Position numbers and translations under genes: made by a program. A stretch of DNA of 52,500 nt, from contig CACKFV010000005.1 in the NCBI GenBank assembly GCA_902599605.1, forward strand, positions 1 to 52,500. Reading direction: 5' to 3'. The notes beneath the pieces were generated by a model, which made no database searches, had not been told where the DNA came from, and saw only the letters and a program-made list of their open reading frames with translations. Of this stretch, positions 30,469 to 38,566 are shown piece after piece. The DNA is from an uncultured Pelagibacteraceae bacterium. Lineage in GTDB: Bacteria; Pseudomonadota; Alphaproteobacteria; Pelagibacterales; Pelagibacteraceae. How positions within the stretch are numbered: position 1 is the first letter of the stretch; every line of letters starts with the position of its first letter.

Positions 30469-31398
30469 ATGAAACATTTTATAAATTTAAAAGATATATC
30501 TTCAAAAGATCTTAGAAAGATTATCGTTGATGCTAAAAATAGAAAAAGATTAAGAAAAAAACTCAGCACTCTTGAAGTTGATAAAGGATCTCCGCTTAAA
30601 GGAAAAATATTGATACAAATGTTTGAAAAACCAAGTTCAAGAACAAGAATAAGTTTTTATTTGGCAATTAAACAGTTGGGAGGAGGAACTTTAACATTAA
30701 GATCTAATGAGCTGCACTTAGGTCAAGGAGGAGAAAGTATTACTGATACGGCCAAAGTTCTCTCTACTTATGGAGACGGTTTTATGCTGAGAACTGATAG
30801 CGAAAAAAAAATGGAAGATTTTAAAAAATATTTGTCAATACCTATAATAAATGGTTTAAGCCCTTTATCTCATCCTACACAAGTATTGTCTGATATTTTC
30901 ACAGTTGAAGAAATTAAAAAAAAACCTATTTCAAAATTAAATATTTGTTGGATTGGTGACTCAAATAATGTTTTAAATAGTTTAATAGCCGCCTCTGTAA
31001 AATTTTCATTTAAGCTAAGCATTGGCTGCCCAAAAAAATTTGAACCTGGAAAAGAAGTTAAAAACTGGGTTAAAAAAAACAATAAGAAAATTTATATTTA
31101 CAATGATCCAAAAAAAGCAGTCTCTGGTGCTGATGTAATATTTTCAGATAAGGTAATTTCACTTAACGATAAAGTGAATAAGAAAAAAAAGATCTATGCG
31201 TTTAAAAATTTTAAAATAGATAAAAAGTTAGTTAGATTGGCAAAAAAGAATTATATATTTTTGCATTGTCTGCCTAGAGGAAATGAAGTTTCGGATGAAG
31301 TTTTTTTGAGCAAAAATTCATATGTCTGGCAACAAGCACTTAATAGAGTTCATGTTCAAAAAAGTATTTTATTATACTGTTTTGGAAAATTAAGGTAA
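30469..31398 (+). CDS. argF: Ornithine carbamoyltransferase (some ornithine-site residues altered)
   Basis: A 309-residue transcarbamylase following argD in the normal order; it makes citrulline from ornithine and carbamoyl phosphate. The carbamoyl phosphate loop is SSRTR at 56-60 (norm STRTR), HPTQ is HPCQ-like, and HCLP near residue 264 is kept. The ornithine loop DxWxSMG reads DKVISLN, and HCLPAHRGEEV reads HCLPRGNEVSDEV. Because N-acetyl- and N-succinylornithine transcarbamylases differ from ornithine enzymes in these regions, substrate preference cannot be taken for granted, but argF is the simplest call. It converges on cycM with a 9-nt overlap. Confidence 0.82.
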   Translation: MKHFINLKDISSKDLRKIIVDAKNRKRLRKKLSTLEVDKGSPLKGKILIQMFEKPSSRTRISFYLAIKQLGGGTLTLRSNELHLGQGGESITDTAKVLSTYGDGFMLRTDSEKKMEDFKKYLSIPIINGLSPLSHPTQVLSDIFTVEEIKKKPISKLNICWIGDSNNVLNSLIAASVKFSFKLSIGCPKKFEPGKEVKNWVKKNNKKIYIYNDPKKAVSGADVIFSDKVISLNDKVNKKKKIYAFKNFKIDKKLVRLAKKNYIFLHCLPRGNEVSDEVFLSKNSYVWQQALNRVHVQKSILLYCFGKLR

Positions 31399-31929
31399 CG
31401 GTAAAGGGTTATCCGAATTTTTATTTAAATACAAAATAACTGATGCTCTATCTTTCTCTTTTCTTAAACCAGCGAATGCCATTTTCGTTCCTTTTATCCA
31501 AGCTTGAGGTTTGATTAAATAACCATTCAATTCTTCAAAAGTCCAATTTTTTGTGTAAGCAACAAGTGCTTTTGAATATTTGTAATCTTCGACTACTGCA
31601 ACTTTTCTTCCCACAACATTGTATAAAGCTGGTCCAATTTTGTTTCCCCCACCTGCTTGTATCGAGTGACATGCTGAACATTTTTTAAAGATTTTTTCGC
31701 CATGAGCAAGATCAGCTTGGGCCATTAAAGCCGATATATCAACTTCGACCTTCTCCTCTTTTTGAGCCACAGATTTTTTTGAAACTTCTTCAGATACCTC
31801 AACTTTATAACCAGAAACCTCTGGCTTTTCTACATTAAATAATAAGTTTGAGATTTTTCCAATACCAATGACTAAGAGCGCAACTAACAAGACAGCTGCA
31901 ACTATTTTATTTATTTCAAAAGAATCCAT
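31390..31929 (-). CDS. cycM: Membrane-anchored cytochrome c (CycM-like, c552/c550 type)
   Basis: A 179-residue class I cytochrome c with an uncleaved N-terminal anchor (about residues 9-27), a charged, Glu/Lys-rich linker (about 35-68), the haem motif CSACH (84-88) and the axial methionine Met150 in GTKMAFAGL. This plan matches alphaproteobacterial CycM, which passes electrons from the bc1 complex to cytochrome oxidase. It is divergent from kdsB, and cycM/kdsB/pheA is a standard alphaproteobacterial group. The anchored form suits an oligotroph that keeps its periplasmic proteins few. Confidence 0.9.
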   Translation of the reverse strand: MDSFEINKIVAAVLLVALLVIGIGKISNLLFNVEKPEVSGYKVEVSEEVSKKSVAQKEEKVEVDISALMAQADLAHGEKIFKKCSACHSIQAGGGNKIGPALYNVVGRKVAVVEDYKYSKALVAYTKNWTFEELNGYLIKPQAWIKGTKMAFAGLRKEKDRASVILYLNKNSDNPLPLP

Positions 31930-32020
31930 TATTTTTTCTTAAGAACTCATATAACATGTTAATATTAAAATAAACTAATTAAAAAATTATTTGCGTCTGT
32001 AAGACGCATTAAACTTTTAA

Positions 32021-32767
32021 ATGAATAATACAATTATCTTGATACCGTCTAGAATGAGCGCATCAAGGCTTCCTGGAAAACCTTTGCTAAAAATAAATGG
32101 AATAAGCATTATTCAGCACGTATACAACAAAGCTAAGGCAACAAATTTGGGCAGAGTTTATGTTGCAACAGAGGATGCTGAAATTCAGACTGAAATTGAA
32201 AAAAATGGTGGTAATTCAATAATGACTAGTAAAAATCATCAAACAGGTACTGATAGAATTTTTGAGGCAGTAGAAAAAATTAAAGACATAGAAAATATCA
32301 AATATGTGATTAATTTACAGGGGGACGAACCCCAAATATCAACAGAGGATATAATTAATCTTGATAAAAACGTTAGAAAACTAAATTCAAAAATTGGAAC
32401 GCTTTGCACAGATATTAAGGACAAAAAAATATTTAGTAACAAGAATGTTGTAAAAGTCTCCGTAAATGAAACTTTTCGAAAAAATAATTATTCACCAGCT
32501 TTGACTTTTTTTAGAAATGCGGAAGATTTTGACGAAAAAATTACCTATCACCATATTGGAATTTATCAGTACGAAATCTCGACTTTAAAGAAATTTATCA
32601 ATTTAAAACAGACAGAAAATGAAAAAAAATTTAGATTGGAGCAGCTACGTGCTTTAGATAATGGTATACCGATTGATGTTATGTATACACAAAATTCTCC
32701 AATAGGCGTAGATACAATGGATGATTTTATGGAAATTAAAAAAATAATGGAATATAAAAAAGATTAA
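32021..32767 (+). CDS. kdsB: CMP-Kdo synthetase (3-deoxy-manno-octulosonate cytidylyltransferase)
   Basis: Activates Kdo with CTP for lipid A assembly. The 248-residue product shows the nucleotidyltransferase start IPSRMSASRLPGKPL, VATEDAEI, MTSKNHQTGTDR, LQGDEPQIS, HIGIYQYE, EQLRALDNG and GVDTMDD, all in family order. Some internal text is loose (TFFRNAEDF where YFSRxxIP is normal). The pheA gene begins 4 nt later. With kdsD at 25 kb and lptB/lptC it argues for a conventional Kdo-containing LPS. Confidence 0.93.
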   Translation: MNNTIILIPSRMSASRLPGKPLLKINGISIIQHVYNKAKATNLGRVYVATEDAEIQTEIEKNGGNSIMTSKNHQTGTDRIFEAVEKIKDIENIKYVINLQGDEPQISTEDIINLDKNVRKLNSKIGTLCTDIKDKKIFSNKNVVKVSVNETFRKNNYSPALTFFRNAEDFDEKITYHHIGIYQYEISTLKKFINLKQTENEKKFRLEQLRALDNGIPIDVMYTQNSPIGVDTMDDFMEIKKIMEYKKD

Positions 32768-32771
32768 ATTT

Positions 32772-33602
32772 ATGAAAATTGTATACCAAGGTTCACCAGG
32801 AGCATATTCTCACTTAGCTGCAAAAAAAATGTACCCTGATTTTGAACCCATTTCACAAAATACTTTTGAAGAATGTTTTAATCTTTGCTTAAAAAATGAG
32901 AGTTATAGAACTATTATTCCTGTAGAAAATTCAATAGCAGGAAGAGTTGCAGACATACAATATCTGATAAATAAATATAAACTCCAAATTTATGCAGAAC
33001 ATTTTCAACCGATCACTCATAATTTAATGATACTGCCTAGTTCAAATATGAAAAATATATCTTCAGTAAGATCGCACACTCAAGCTATTTCACAGTGTCA
33101 AAAAATTATCACAGAAAACAAGCTTGAGCCTATTATTGCAGCAGATACCGCAGGTAGTGCAAAATATATTAGTGATAACCAAATTAAAAATGAAGCTGCA
33201 ATAGCATCTGAGCTAGCTGCTGAAATTTATAATCTAAAAATAGTTAAAAAGAGCATTGAGGATAATAAGGGCAATGTGACGAGGTTTTTAATTATGGGCA
33301 GCAAAGCTTCTCATCCAGAATTTAAGAAAAAAAATTATATTACAAGTTGTATTTTTAAAGTAAAAAATAAACCTGCCGCTCTTTACAAATGTTTAGGTGG
33401 CTTTGCTACTAATAATGTTAATTTAAGTAAATTAGAAAGTTTCTCTGATCAAAACAGTTTTGAACAGTATTTATTTATATGCGATATTTATGGACATATT
33501 GAAGATCCAAAAATCCAAAAATCTTTAGAGGAGCTAGGTTTCCATACTGTTAGTTTAGATATTCTAGGAGTTTACGAAGCAAGCGAATATAGAAAAATCT
33601 AA
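32772..33602 (+). CDS. pheA: Prephenate dehydratase
   Basis: Converts prephenate to phenylpyruvate on the phenylalanine route. The 276-residue product is the stand-alone form: a PDT domain beginning YQGSPGAYSHLAA, with PVENSIAGRV, the catalytic TRF in NVTRFLIMG (about residues 172-180), then a C-terminal ACT domain (KNKPAALYKCLGGFA and NLSKLESF) for feedback by phenylalanine. It lies between kdsB and the SRP RNA gene. Confidence 0.94.
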   Translation: MKIVYQGSPGAYSHLAAKKMYPDFEPISQNTFEECFNLCLKNESYRTIIPVENSIAGRVADIQYLINKYKLQIYAEHFQPITHNLMILPSSNMKNISSVRSHTQAISQCQKIITENKLEPIIAADTAGSAKYISDNQIKNEAAIASELAAEIYNLKIVKKSIEDNKGNVTRFLIMGSKASHPEFKKKNYITSCIFKVKNKPAALYKCLGGFATNNVNLSKLESFSDQNSFEQYLFICDIYGHIEDPKIQKSLEELGFHTVSLDILGVYEASEYRKI

Positions 33603-33643
33603 AAATTTACAAAGTTTTGTTGTAGACTAGAAAATATAACTGT

Positions 33644-33649
33644 TATAAT
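33644..33649 (+). promoter_or_regulatory. -10 element of the SRP RNA (ffs) promoter
   Basis: A perfect TATAAT lies 5 nt before the first G of the SRP RNA. TTGTAG at 33620-33625 is a fair -35 with an 18-nt spacer. The short pheA-ffs gap leaves no other place for a promoter, and transcription from here would also cover dnaX. Confidence 0.6.
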
Positions 33650-33653
33650 AACT

Positions 33654-33740
33654 GGGGGCCAATCAGGTGGAGGTACCACGAATCCCCCAGGCTTGAAAAA
33701 GAGCAAGGGTAATGAGTATTTTCCAGGTTGATTGGTCTCC
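33654..33740 (+). ncRNA. ffs: Signal recognition particle RNA (4.5S type)
   Basis: An 87-nt RNA whose ends pair over 12 bp: GGGGGCCAATCA (33654-33665) with TGATTGGTCTCC (33729-33740), two G-U pairs. The apical part has the SRP domain IV signature: AGG, stem CTT/AAG closed by a GAAA tetraloop, then AGCA, which bind Ffh. The family tetraloop is usually GGAA; GAAA still fits GNRA. The gene lies just upstream of dnaX, its usual alphaproteobacterial site. It works with Ffh and FtsY to target inner-membrane proteins. Its 3' end is 9 nt from the dnaX start, with no terminator between. Confidence 0.88.
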
Positions 33741-33749
33741 TAAAAAAAA

Positions 33750-35378
33750 ATGAGTAATAATTCAAAAGTTTTAGCACTGAAATATAGACCTCAAGTCTTT
33801 AAAGATTTAATAGGTCAAGACATCATTGTAGAAACAATTGAAAAGTCTATCTCTCAAAATAAAATTCCCAATGCTTTTTTATTTACAGGAATAAGGGGTG
33901 TCGGCAAAACAACAATTGCAAGAATTTTAGCGAAATCTTTAAATTGTGGAAATGCTGAAAAAAATAATTGTTTGAAAAATAAATGTAGAAATTGTGATGA
34001 AATATCCGAGTCTAGACACATTGATGTTCTAGAAATGGATGCAGCGAGCAAAACTGGTGTTGATGATGTTAGGGACTTAATAGAATTTTCAAGATATGGA
34101 CCAACATCCTCAAAATTTAAAATTTTTATAATCGATGAAGTCCATATGTTAAGTAAGCAAGCTTTTAATGCCTTGCTAAAAACTCTAGAGGAACCACCTG
34201 CTTATTTAAAGTTTATTTTTGCTACAACTGAGGTTAACAAAATCCCAGTAACAGTCTTATCAAGATGTCAAAGATTTGATTTATCAAGAGTCAAGTCTGA
34301 GGAATTAAGTGAATTTTTAGCAAAGGTTGCTGAAATGGAAAAAATAGATATCAATCAAGATGTTATAAACCTAATCTCAAAAATTTCAGAGGGTTCAGTT
34401 AGAGACGCATTGTCATTATTAGATAGAATATCACTTACCAATGATGATAGCCAAAAAGGAACTATAAGCTTAGAAAGCGCAAGGGAAATATTTGGATATT
34501 TTGATAAAGAGTTTACCATAAACCTAATAGAGAAAATATTTGATGGAGATGAAGACAAAACTCTGGATCTATACAGGCAGATTTATCAAAAAGGAATAGA
34601 ACCAAAAATTTTTTTAAATAGTTTTTTGGAGATCGTCTATTATTTAAAAAATTTTAAGAATTTAGAAAGAGTAAGTTTTTCTACCGATTTAACTGAAAAT
34701 AATTTTACAAAAATTAAAGAAATGTCTGAGAAATTAGATGCTCATACATTACTTCTTTTCTGGCAATTTACTATAGAGACAATGGATGAAATTAATATTG
34801 TGAACGATCCAAACTTATCTGTAGAGATGTTTTTGATACGCTTGCTTTATTTAAAAGGTAATAAAACAAAAACTGATAATCCAGCACCAAATCAAAGCAA
34901 TAAAATCGATAATAATTTTGAGAAAAAGAAAATAGCTGTAAACCAACTAAAATCTTCTTCTCAAGAAAAACAAAAAAAGATTTTAGAAGAAAATAAATCC
35001 CTAAACAATTTAGAAATTAAATCTTTCAACGATTTAGTTAATATATGCAATTCAAAAAAGGAAGTAGAATTAAAATATGAGTTGGAAACTAATGTAAATT
35101 TAATAAGCTTTAAAAACGGTTACATCGAAATATCCTTTAATGAAAATTTAAAAAAAGATTTTGTAAAAATATTATCATCCAAGCTTTATGAGTGGACTAA
35201 CGCCAGATGGATTATTTCTCTTTCGCAAAATAGAGGACGAGAAACAATTAAAAAAACTTCAGAAGGGGAGAAGAAAAATAATTTAAAAGATTTTGAGCAA
35301 ACAGATATATTCAATAATATTAAAAAATCATTTCCCGACGCAGAATTGATAGATGTTAAAGATAATAAAGATGACTGA
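33750..35378 (+). CDS. dnaX: DNA polymerase III subunits gamma and tau
   Basis: The clamp-loader ATPase (542 residues as tau). P-loop GIRGVGKTT at 47-55, zinc cluster with CGN, NNCLKNKCRNCDE, Walker B IIDEVHML, and the SRC arginine finger LSRCQRFD mark domains I-III (to about residue 365); the rest is a low-complexity linker and the tau-specific C-terminus. An A AAA AAG heptamer in the correct frame at codons 408-410 is followed in the -1 frame by five codons and TAA, predicting a 415-residue gamma form. Its start is only 9 nt from the SRP RNA, without a ribosome binding site. It overlaps ybaB by 8 nt. Confidence 0.95.
   Translation: MSNNSKVLALKYRPQVFKDLIGQDIIVETIEKSISQNKIPNAFLFTGIRGVGKTTIARILAKSLNCGNAEKNNCLKNKCRNCDEISESRHIDVLEMDAASKTGVDDVRDLIEFSRYGPTSSKFKIFIIDEVHMLSKQAFNALLKTLEEPPAYLKFIFATTEVNKIPVTVLSRCQRFDLSRVKSEELSEFLAKVAEMEKIDINQDVINLISKISEGSVRDALSLLDRISLTNDDSQKGTISLESAREIFGYFDKEFTINLIEKIFDGDEDKTLDLYRQIYQKGIEPKIFLNSFLEIVYYLKNFKNLERVSFSTDLTENNFTKIKEMSEKLDAHTLLLFWQFTIETMDEINIVNDPNLSVEMFLIRLLYLKGNKTKTDNPAPNQSNKIDNNFEKKKIAVNQLKSSSQEKQKKILEENKSLNNLEIKSFNDLVNICNSKKEVELKYELETNVNLISFKNGYIEISFNENLKKDFVKILSSKLYEWTNARWIISLSQNRGRETIKKTSEGEKKNNLKDFEQTDIFNNIKKSFPDAELIDVKDNKDD
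34973..34979 (+). promoter_or_regulatory. Candidate -1 ribosomal frameshift site in dnaX
   Basis: The heptamer A AAA AAG lies in the zero frame as CAA AAA AAG ATT, the same heptamer used in E. coli dnaX. After slipping one base back the ribosome would read GAT TTT AGA AGA AAA TAA and stop at 34994-34996. I see neither a strong downstream stem-loop nor an upstream Shine-Dalgarno stimulator, so efficiency may be modest; transcriptional slippage on the seven A bases is an alternative route. Confidence 0.45.
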
Positions 35379-35688
35379 TTTCAATAAAATTTTAGATAAG
35401 GCAAAAGAGATAGAAGAAAAGATAAAGGATAGTCAAGAAAAAATTAAACAAATTAAAGTGGAAGGCTCATCTGGTGGTGGTTTAGTCAAAGTTATATTGA
35501 ACGGTAATAGTGAAATAGAAAAAATAGATATTTCTGAAAAAATCTTTTCCGAAGATAAGACTATGTTAGAAGATTTAATTGTAGCTGCTCATAATGAAGC
35601 AAAAAAAAATTTAAAAACTAAAACTACTGAAGAAATAACAAAAGCTACTGGTAATTTTGGCATTCCAGGCTTTAAGTGGCCTTTCTGA
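35371..35688 (+). CDS. ybaB: YbaB/EbfC family nucleoid-associated protein
   Basis: A 105-residue protein starting MTDFNKILDKAKEIEEKI, with a coiled N-terminal helix, the central beta motif VEGSSGGGLVKVILNGN (about residues 26-42) and a helical C-terminus ending in FGIPGFKWPF. YbaB proteins bind DNA as dimers and are found between dnaX and recR in most bacteria, as here. The ATG at 35371 lies inside the dnaX end (ATGACTGA), so the two are translationally coupled; a longer frame from 35353 is less likely. Confidence 0.9.
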   Translation: MTDFNKILDKAKEIEEKIKDSQEKIKQIKVEGSSGGGLVKVILNGNSEIEKIDISEKIFSEDKTMLEDLIVAAHNEAKKNLKTKTTEEITKATGNFGIPGFKWPF

Positions 35689-35690
35689 GC

Positions 35691-36293
35691 ATGAACAATC
35701 TTACTGAAATAGAGGAATTAATAAAAATAATTTCTAAACTTCCAGGACTTGGGCCAAAATCTGCAAAAAGAATAGTTTTGAAATTAATTAATAATCGCGA
35801 GGAGCTAATAAAGCCAATGGCGAAAACATTAGCAGAGGTTTATAAAAATGTATCTCGTTGTAAAATTTGTGGGACTTTGAAAAGCAACTCTATAGAATGT
35901 AGTTTTAGTGATTGTAATTTTATTGATAATAAATTTGATAAAATTTGTGTTGTTGAAAATATTTCTGATCAATGGAGTATTGAAAGTTCAAATATTTATA
36001 AGGGTTATTTCCACATTTTAGGAGGGACAATTTCTTCAGCGGGACAAAATAAAGAGGATTTATTAGTCAGCTCTTTAGTGGAGAGGGTAAAAAAAGATAA
36101 AATTAAAGAGGTAATTTTAGCTACAAGTGCAACTGTGGAAGGTCAAACGACCGCATATTACATTCAAGACAGTTTAAAAAATCTAAATATTAAAATAACA
36201 AAGTTGGCACAAGGTTTACCTGTGGGTGGTGAAATAGAAAGCTTGGATGATGGCACCCTTAATTCTGCCTTCAAAAATAGGACAACTATCTAG
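35691..36293 (+). CDS. recR: Recombination protein RecR
   Basis: A 200-residue protein of the RecFOR gap-repair pathway. It has the helix-hairpin-helix LPGLGPKSAKRI (about residues 16-27), a four-cysteine zinc region CKICGTLKSNSIECSFSDC that is spaced a little wider than usual in its second pair, and a Toprim domain (ICVVEN, then GYFHILGGTIS). The start at 35691, 2 nt after the ybaB stop, is preferred over an in-frame ATG at 35676 inside ybaB. The stop overlaps the convergent glcB stop by 8 nt. Confidence 0.93.
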   Translation: MNNLTEIEELIKIISKLPGLGPKSAKRIVLKLINNREELIKPMAKTLAEVYKNVSRCKICGTLKSNSIECSFSDCNFIDNKFDKICVVENISDQWSIESSNIYKGYFHILGGTISSAGQNKEDLLVSSLVERVKKDKIKEVILATSATVEGQTTAYYIQDSLKNLNIKITKLAQGLPVGGEIESLDDGTLNSAFKNRTTI

Positions 36294-38460
36294 AGGTTCT
36301 TAAATTTTTTTTTATAGATCTGTTCAAGTGCAACAGAGGTTCCGTATAACCTGATGATTGGTCTTTACCTTTAAAAACCAAGTCACAAGCAGTTTTAAAT
36401 GCAATAGAATTATCAAAATTATCAGACATATTTTTGTATTCAGGATCCTTTTTGTTTTGATCATCTACAATTTTTGCCATCTTTTTTAATGTTTCTAATA
36501 CCTGATTAGGAGTACATATATTATGGTGTAACCAGTTAGCAATATGCTGAGAAGAAATTCTTAAAGTTGCGCGATCCTCCATGAGACCGATATTGTTTAT
36601 GTCTGGAACTTTTGAACAACCTACACCACTATCTATCCATCTTACAACGTATCCCAATATCCCTTGGCAATTATTTTCAAGTTCGGTTTTAATTTCATCC
36701 ATTGACCAGTTTGGACCTCGGATAATTGGTAATTTTAAAAGATTGTCTAAGTCAAATTTTCTTTTATTAAATAATTTTTTATGAACTTTAAATACGTTCA
36801 CTTTGTGATAATGAGTTGCATGTAAAGTTGCTGCGGTTGGTGAAGGGGTCCAGGCACAATTCGCTCCAGAAGAAGGATGTCCTATTTTTTCATTTAACAT
36901 ATCTGCCATTCTATCCGGGGCAGCCCACATTCCTTTTCCAATTTGTGCTTTACCAGAAAAACCACATTCCAATCCAACTACAACATTATTGTTCTCATAT
37001 GCTTTAATCCAATCAGAATTTTTTATATCGCCTTTCTTAATCACTGGACCTGACTCCATAGATGTATGTATCTCATCACCAGTTCTATCTAAAAACCCAG
37101 TATTAATAAAGACAACTCTTCTTTTTACATTTCTAATACACTCTTTTAAATTAGCACTTGTTCGTCTTTCTTCATCCATTATTCCAATTTTGATTGTATT
37201 CTTTTTCATTTTTAAAACATTTTCAACATGGGTAAAAATTTCATCAGCGAATGCGACTTCATCCGGTCCATGCATCTTTGGTTTAACAATATAAATTGAA
37301 TTTTTTCTTGAGTTCCCTTTTTTAATAAAATCATGCAAACACGCTGCAGAAATTATAAAGGCGTCCATAATACCCTCAGGAACTTCTGATTTATCTGATA
37401 ATAAAATTGAAGGGTTTTTCATTAAGTGCCCGACATTCCTGTTTAATAAAAGCGCTCTTCCATGTAATTTAAATTTTTTTCCATTTTGGGAAATGTAATT
37501 TCTATCTGAGTTTAAAACTCTTTTATATTTTTTTCCTAATTTTTCAAATTTGACCTGTAAATTTCCTTTCATTAAACCCAACCAGTTTCTATAGCCCAGT
37601 ACTTTGTCACTTGCATCTACCGCAGCAACACTATCTTCATGATCTATGATAGTTGAGACAGCTGACTCTATTACTAGATCACTAAGCCCAATGGGATCAT
37701 TGTTTGCATGGAAAGCGTAAGGATTAATAATTAATTCTACATGAAGTCCGTTGTTAATAAGCAAAACACCTTTAAGACCCTTTTTATCGCGTCGATATCC
37801 TTTAAACTGCTTTTTATCTTTTAAAGATGTAGTTTTTTTACCAATTTTTAAAATCAATTTATTTTTCACAATTTTTAATTCACTAAGTTTTTTCCATGAA
37901 GCATTTTTTAATGGAAAAATCTCATCTAAGAAATTTCTACAATAATTTATAACTTTTCCTCCACGAACAGGATTGTATCTGTTATCAAGTTTTTCAGAGC
38001 CGATTGCATCTGTTCCATATAAAGCATCATATAAACTTCCCCATCTCGCATTTGCAGCATTTAAAGCGTATCTTGCATTTGAAATTGGAACAACTAGTTG
38101 GGGACCTGGTGTTTTTGATATTTCTTCATCAACATTCTTTGTTTGGATTTTGAAATTTTTCCCTTCTTTTTTTAAATAGTTAATAGAATATAAAAACTTT
38201 TTATATTCTACTAAATTGAATTCATTATCTTTATTTTGTATATGCCAATCATCAATTTTTTTTTGAATACTTTCTCTTATACCGATCAACTTTTCATTTT
38301 TTGGTTTTAAAATGTGTAAAGATTTCTCAAACCCACTCCAAAAATTTTTTGGCTTTATTTTTGTACCTTTAAGAACCTCGTTGTTTACAAACTTTAATAA
38401 CTCTTTTGATACATAAAGACTTCCAACATTTGTGTATTCTTTAAAATTTTTAGTTTTCAT
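36286..38460 (-). CDS. glcB: Malate synthase G
   Basis: Condenses glyoxylate and acetyl-CoA to malate; in SAR11 it is the outlet for glyoxylate from glycolate or glycine. The 724-residue product is the monomeric G form. Family text includes GPQLVVPISNARYALNAA, the segment SLYDALYGTD, GIMDEERRT with the catalytic and metal acids, NTGFLDRTGDEIHT and GANCAWTPSPTAATLHA. In cultured Pelagibacter this gene is known to carry a glycine riboswitch; the space upstream here (to 38566) has no sequence resembling one. Convergent with recR. Confidence 0.95.
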   Translation of the reverse strand: MKTKNFKEYTNVGSLYVSKELLKFVNNEVLKGTKIKPKNFWSGFEKSLHILKPKNEKLIGIRESIQKKIDDWHIQNKDNEFNLVEYKKFLYSINYLKKEGKNFKIQTKNVDEEISKTPGPQLVVPISNARYALNAANARWGSLYDALYGTDAIGSEKLDNRYNPVRGGKVINYCRNFLDEIFPLKNASWKKLSELKIVKNKLILKIGKKTTSLKDKKQFKGYRRDKKGLKGVLLINNGLHVELIINPYAFHANNDPIGLSDLVIESAVSTIIDHEDSVAAVDASDKVLGYRNWLGLMKGNLQVKFEKLGKKYKRVLNSDRNYISQNGKKFKLHGRALLLNRNVGHLMKNPSILLSDKSEVPEGIMDAFIISAACLHDFIKKGNSRKNSIYIVKPKMHGPDEVAFADEIFTHVENVLKMKKNTIKIGIMDEERRTSANLKECIRNVKRRVVFINTGFLDRTGDEIHTSMESGPVIKKGDIKNSDWIKAYENNNVVVGLECGFSGKAQIGKGMWAAPDRMADMLNEKIGHPSSGANCAWTPSPTAATLHATHYHKVNVFKVHKKLFNKRKFDLDNLLKLPIIRGPNWSMDEIKTELENNCQGILGYVVRWIDSGVGCSKVPDINNIGLMEDRATLRISSQHIANWLHHNICTPNQVLETLKKMAKIVDDQNKKDPEYKNMSDNFDNSIAFKTACDLVFKGKDQSSGYTEPLLHLNRSIKKNLRTSR

Positions 38461-38566
38461 GGTTAAAAATTATCTTAGAAATTGACAAATTAACATATAT
38501 AATAATTACACACTAATAAAAGTAATCATTTTATTGCCATTTTTAAATATTAGTGGATATTTAATT

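Noticed and set aside
38461-38566. Glycine riboswitch upstream of glcB
   Set aside because: Looked for the conserved purine-rich and G+C-rich aptamer segments on the minus strand; none is present and the space is short.
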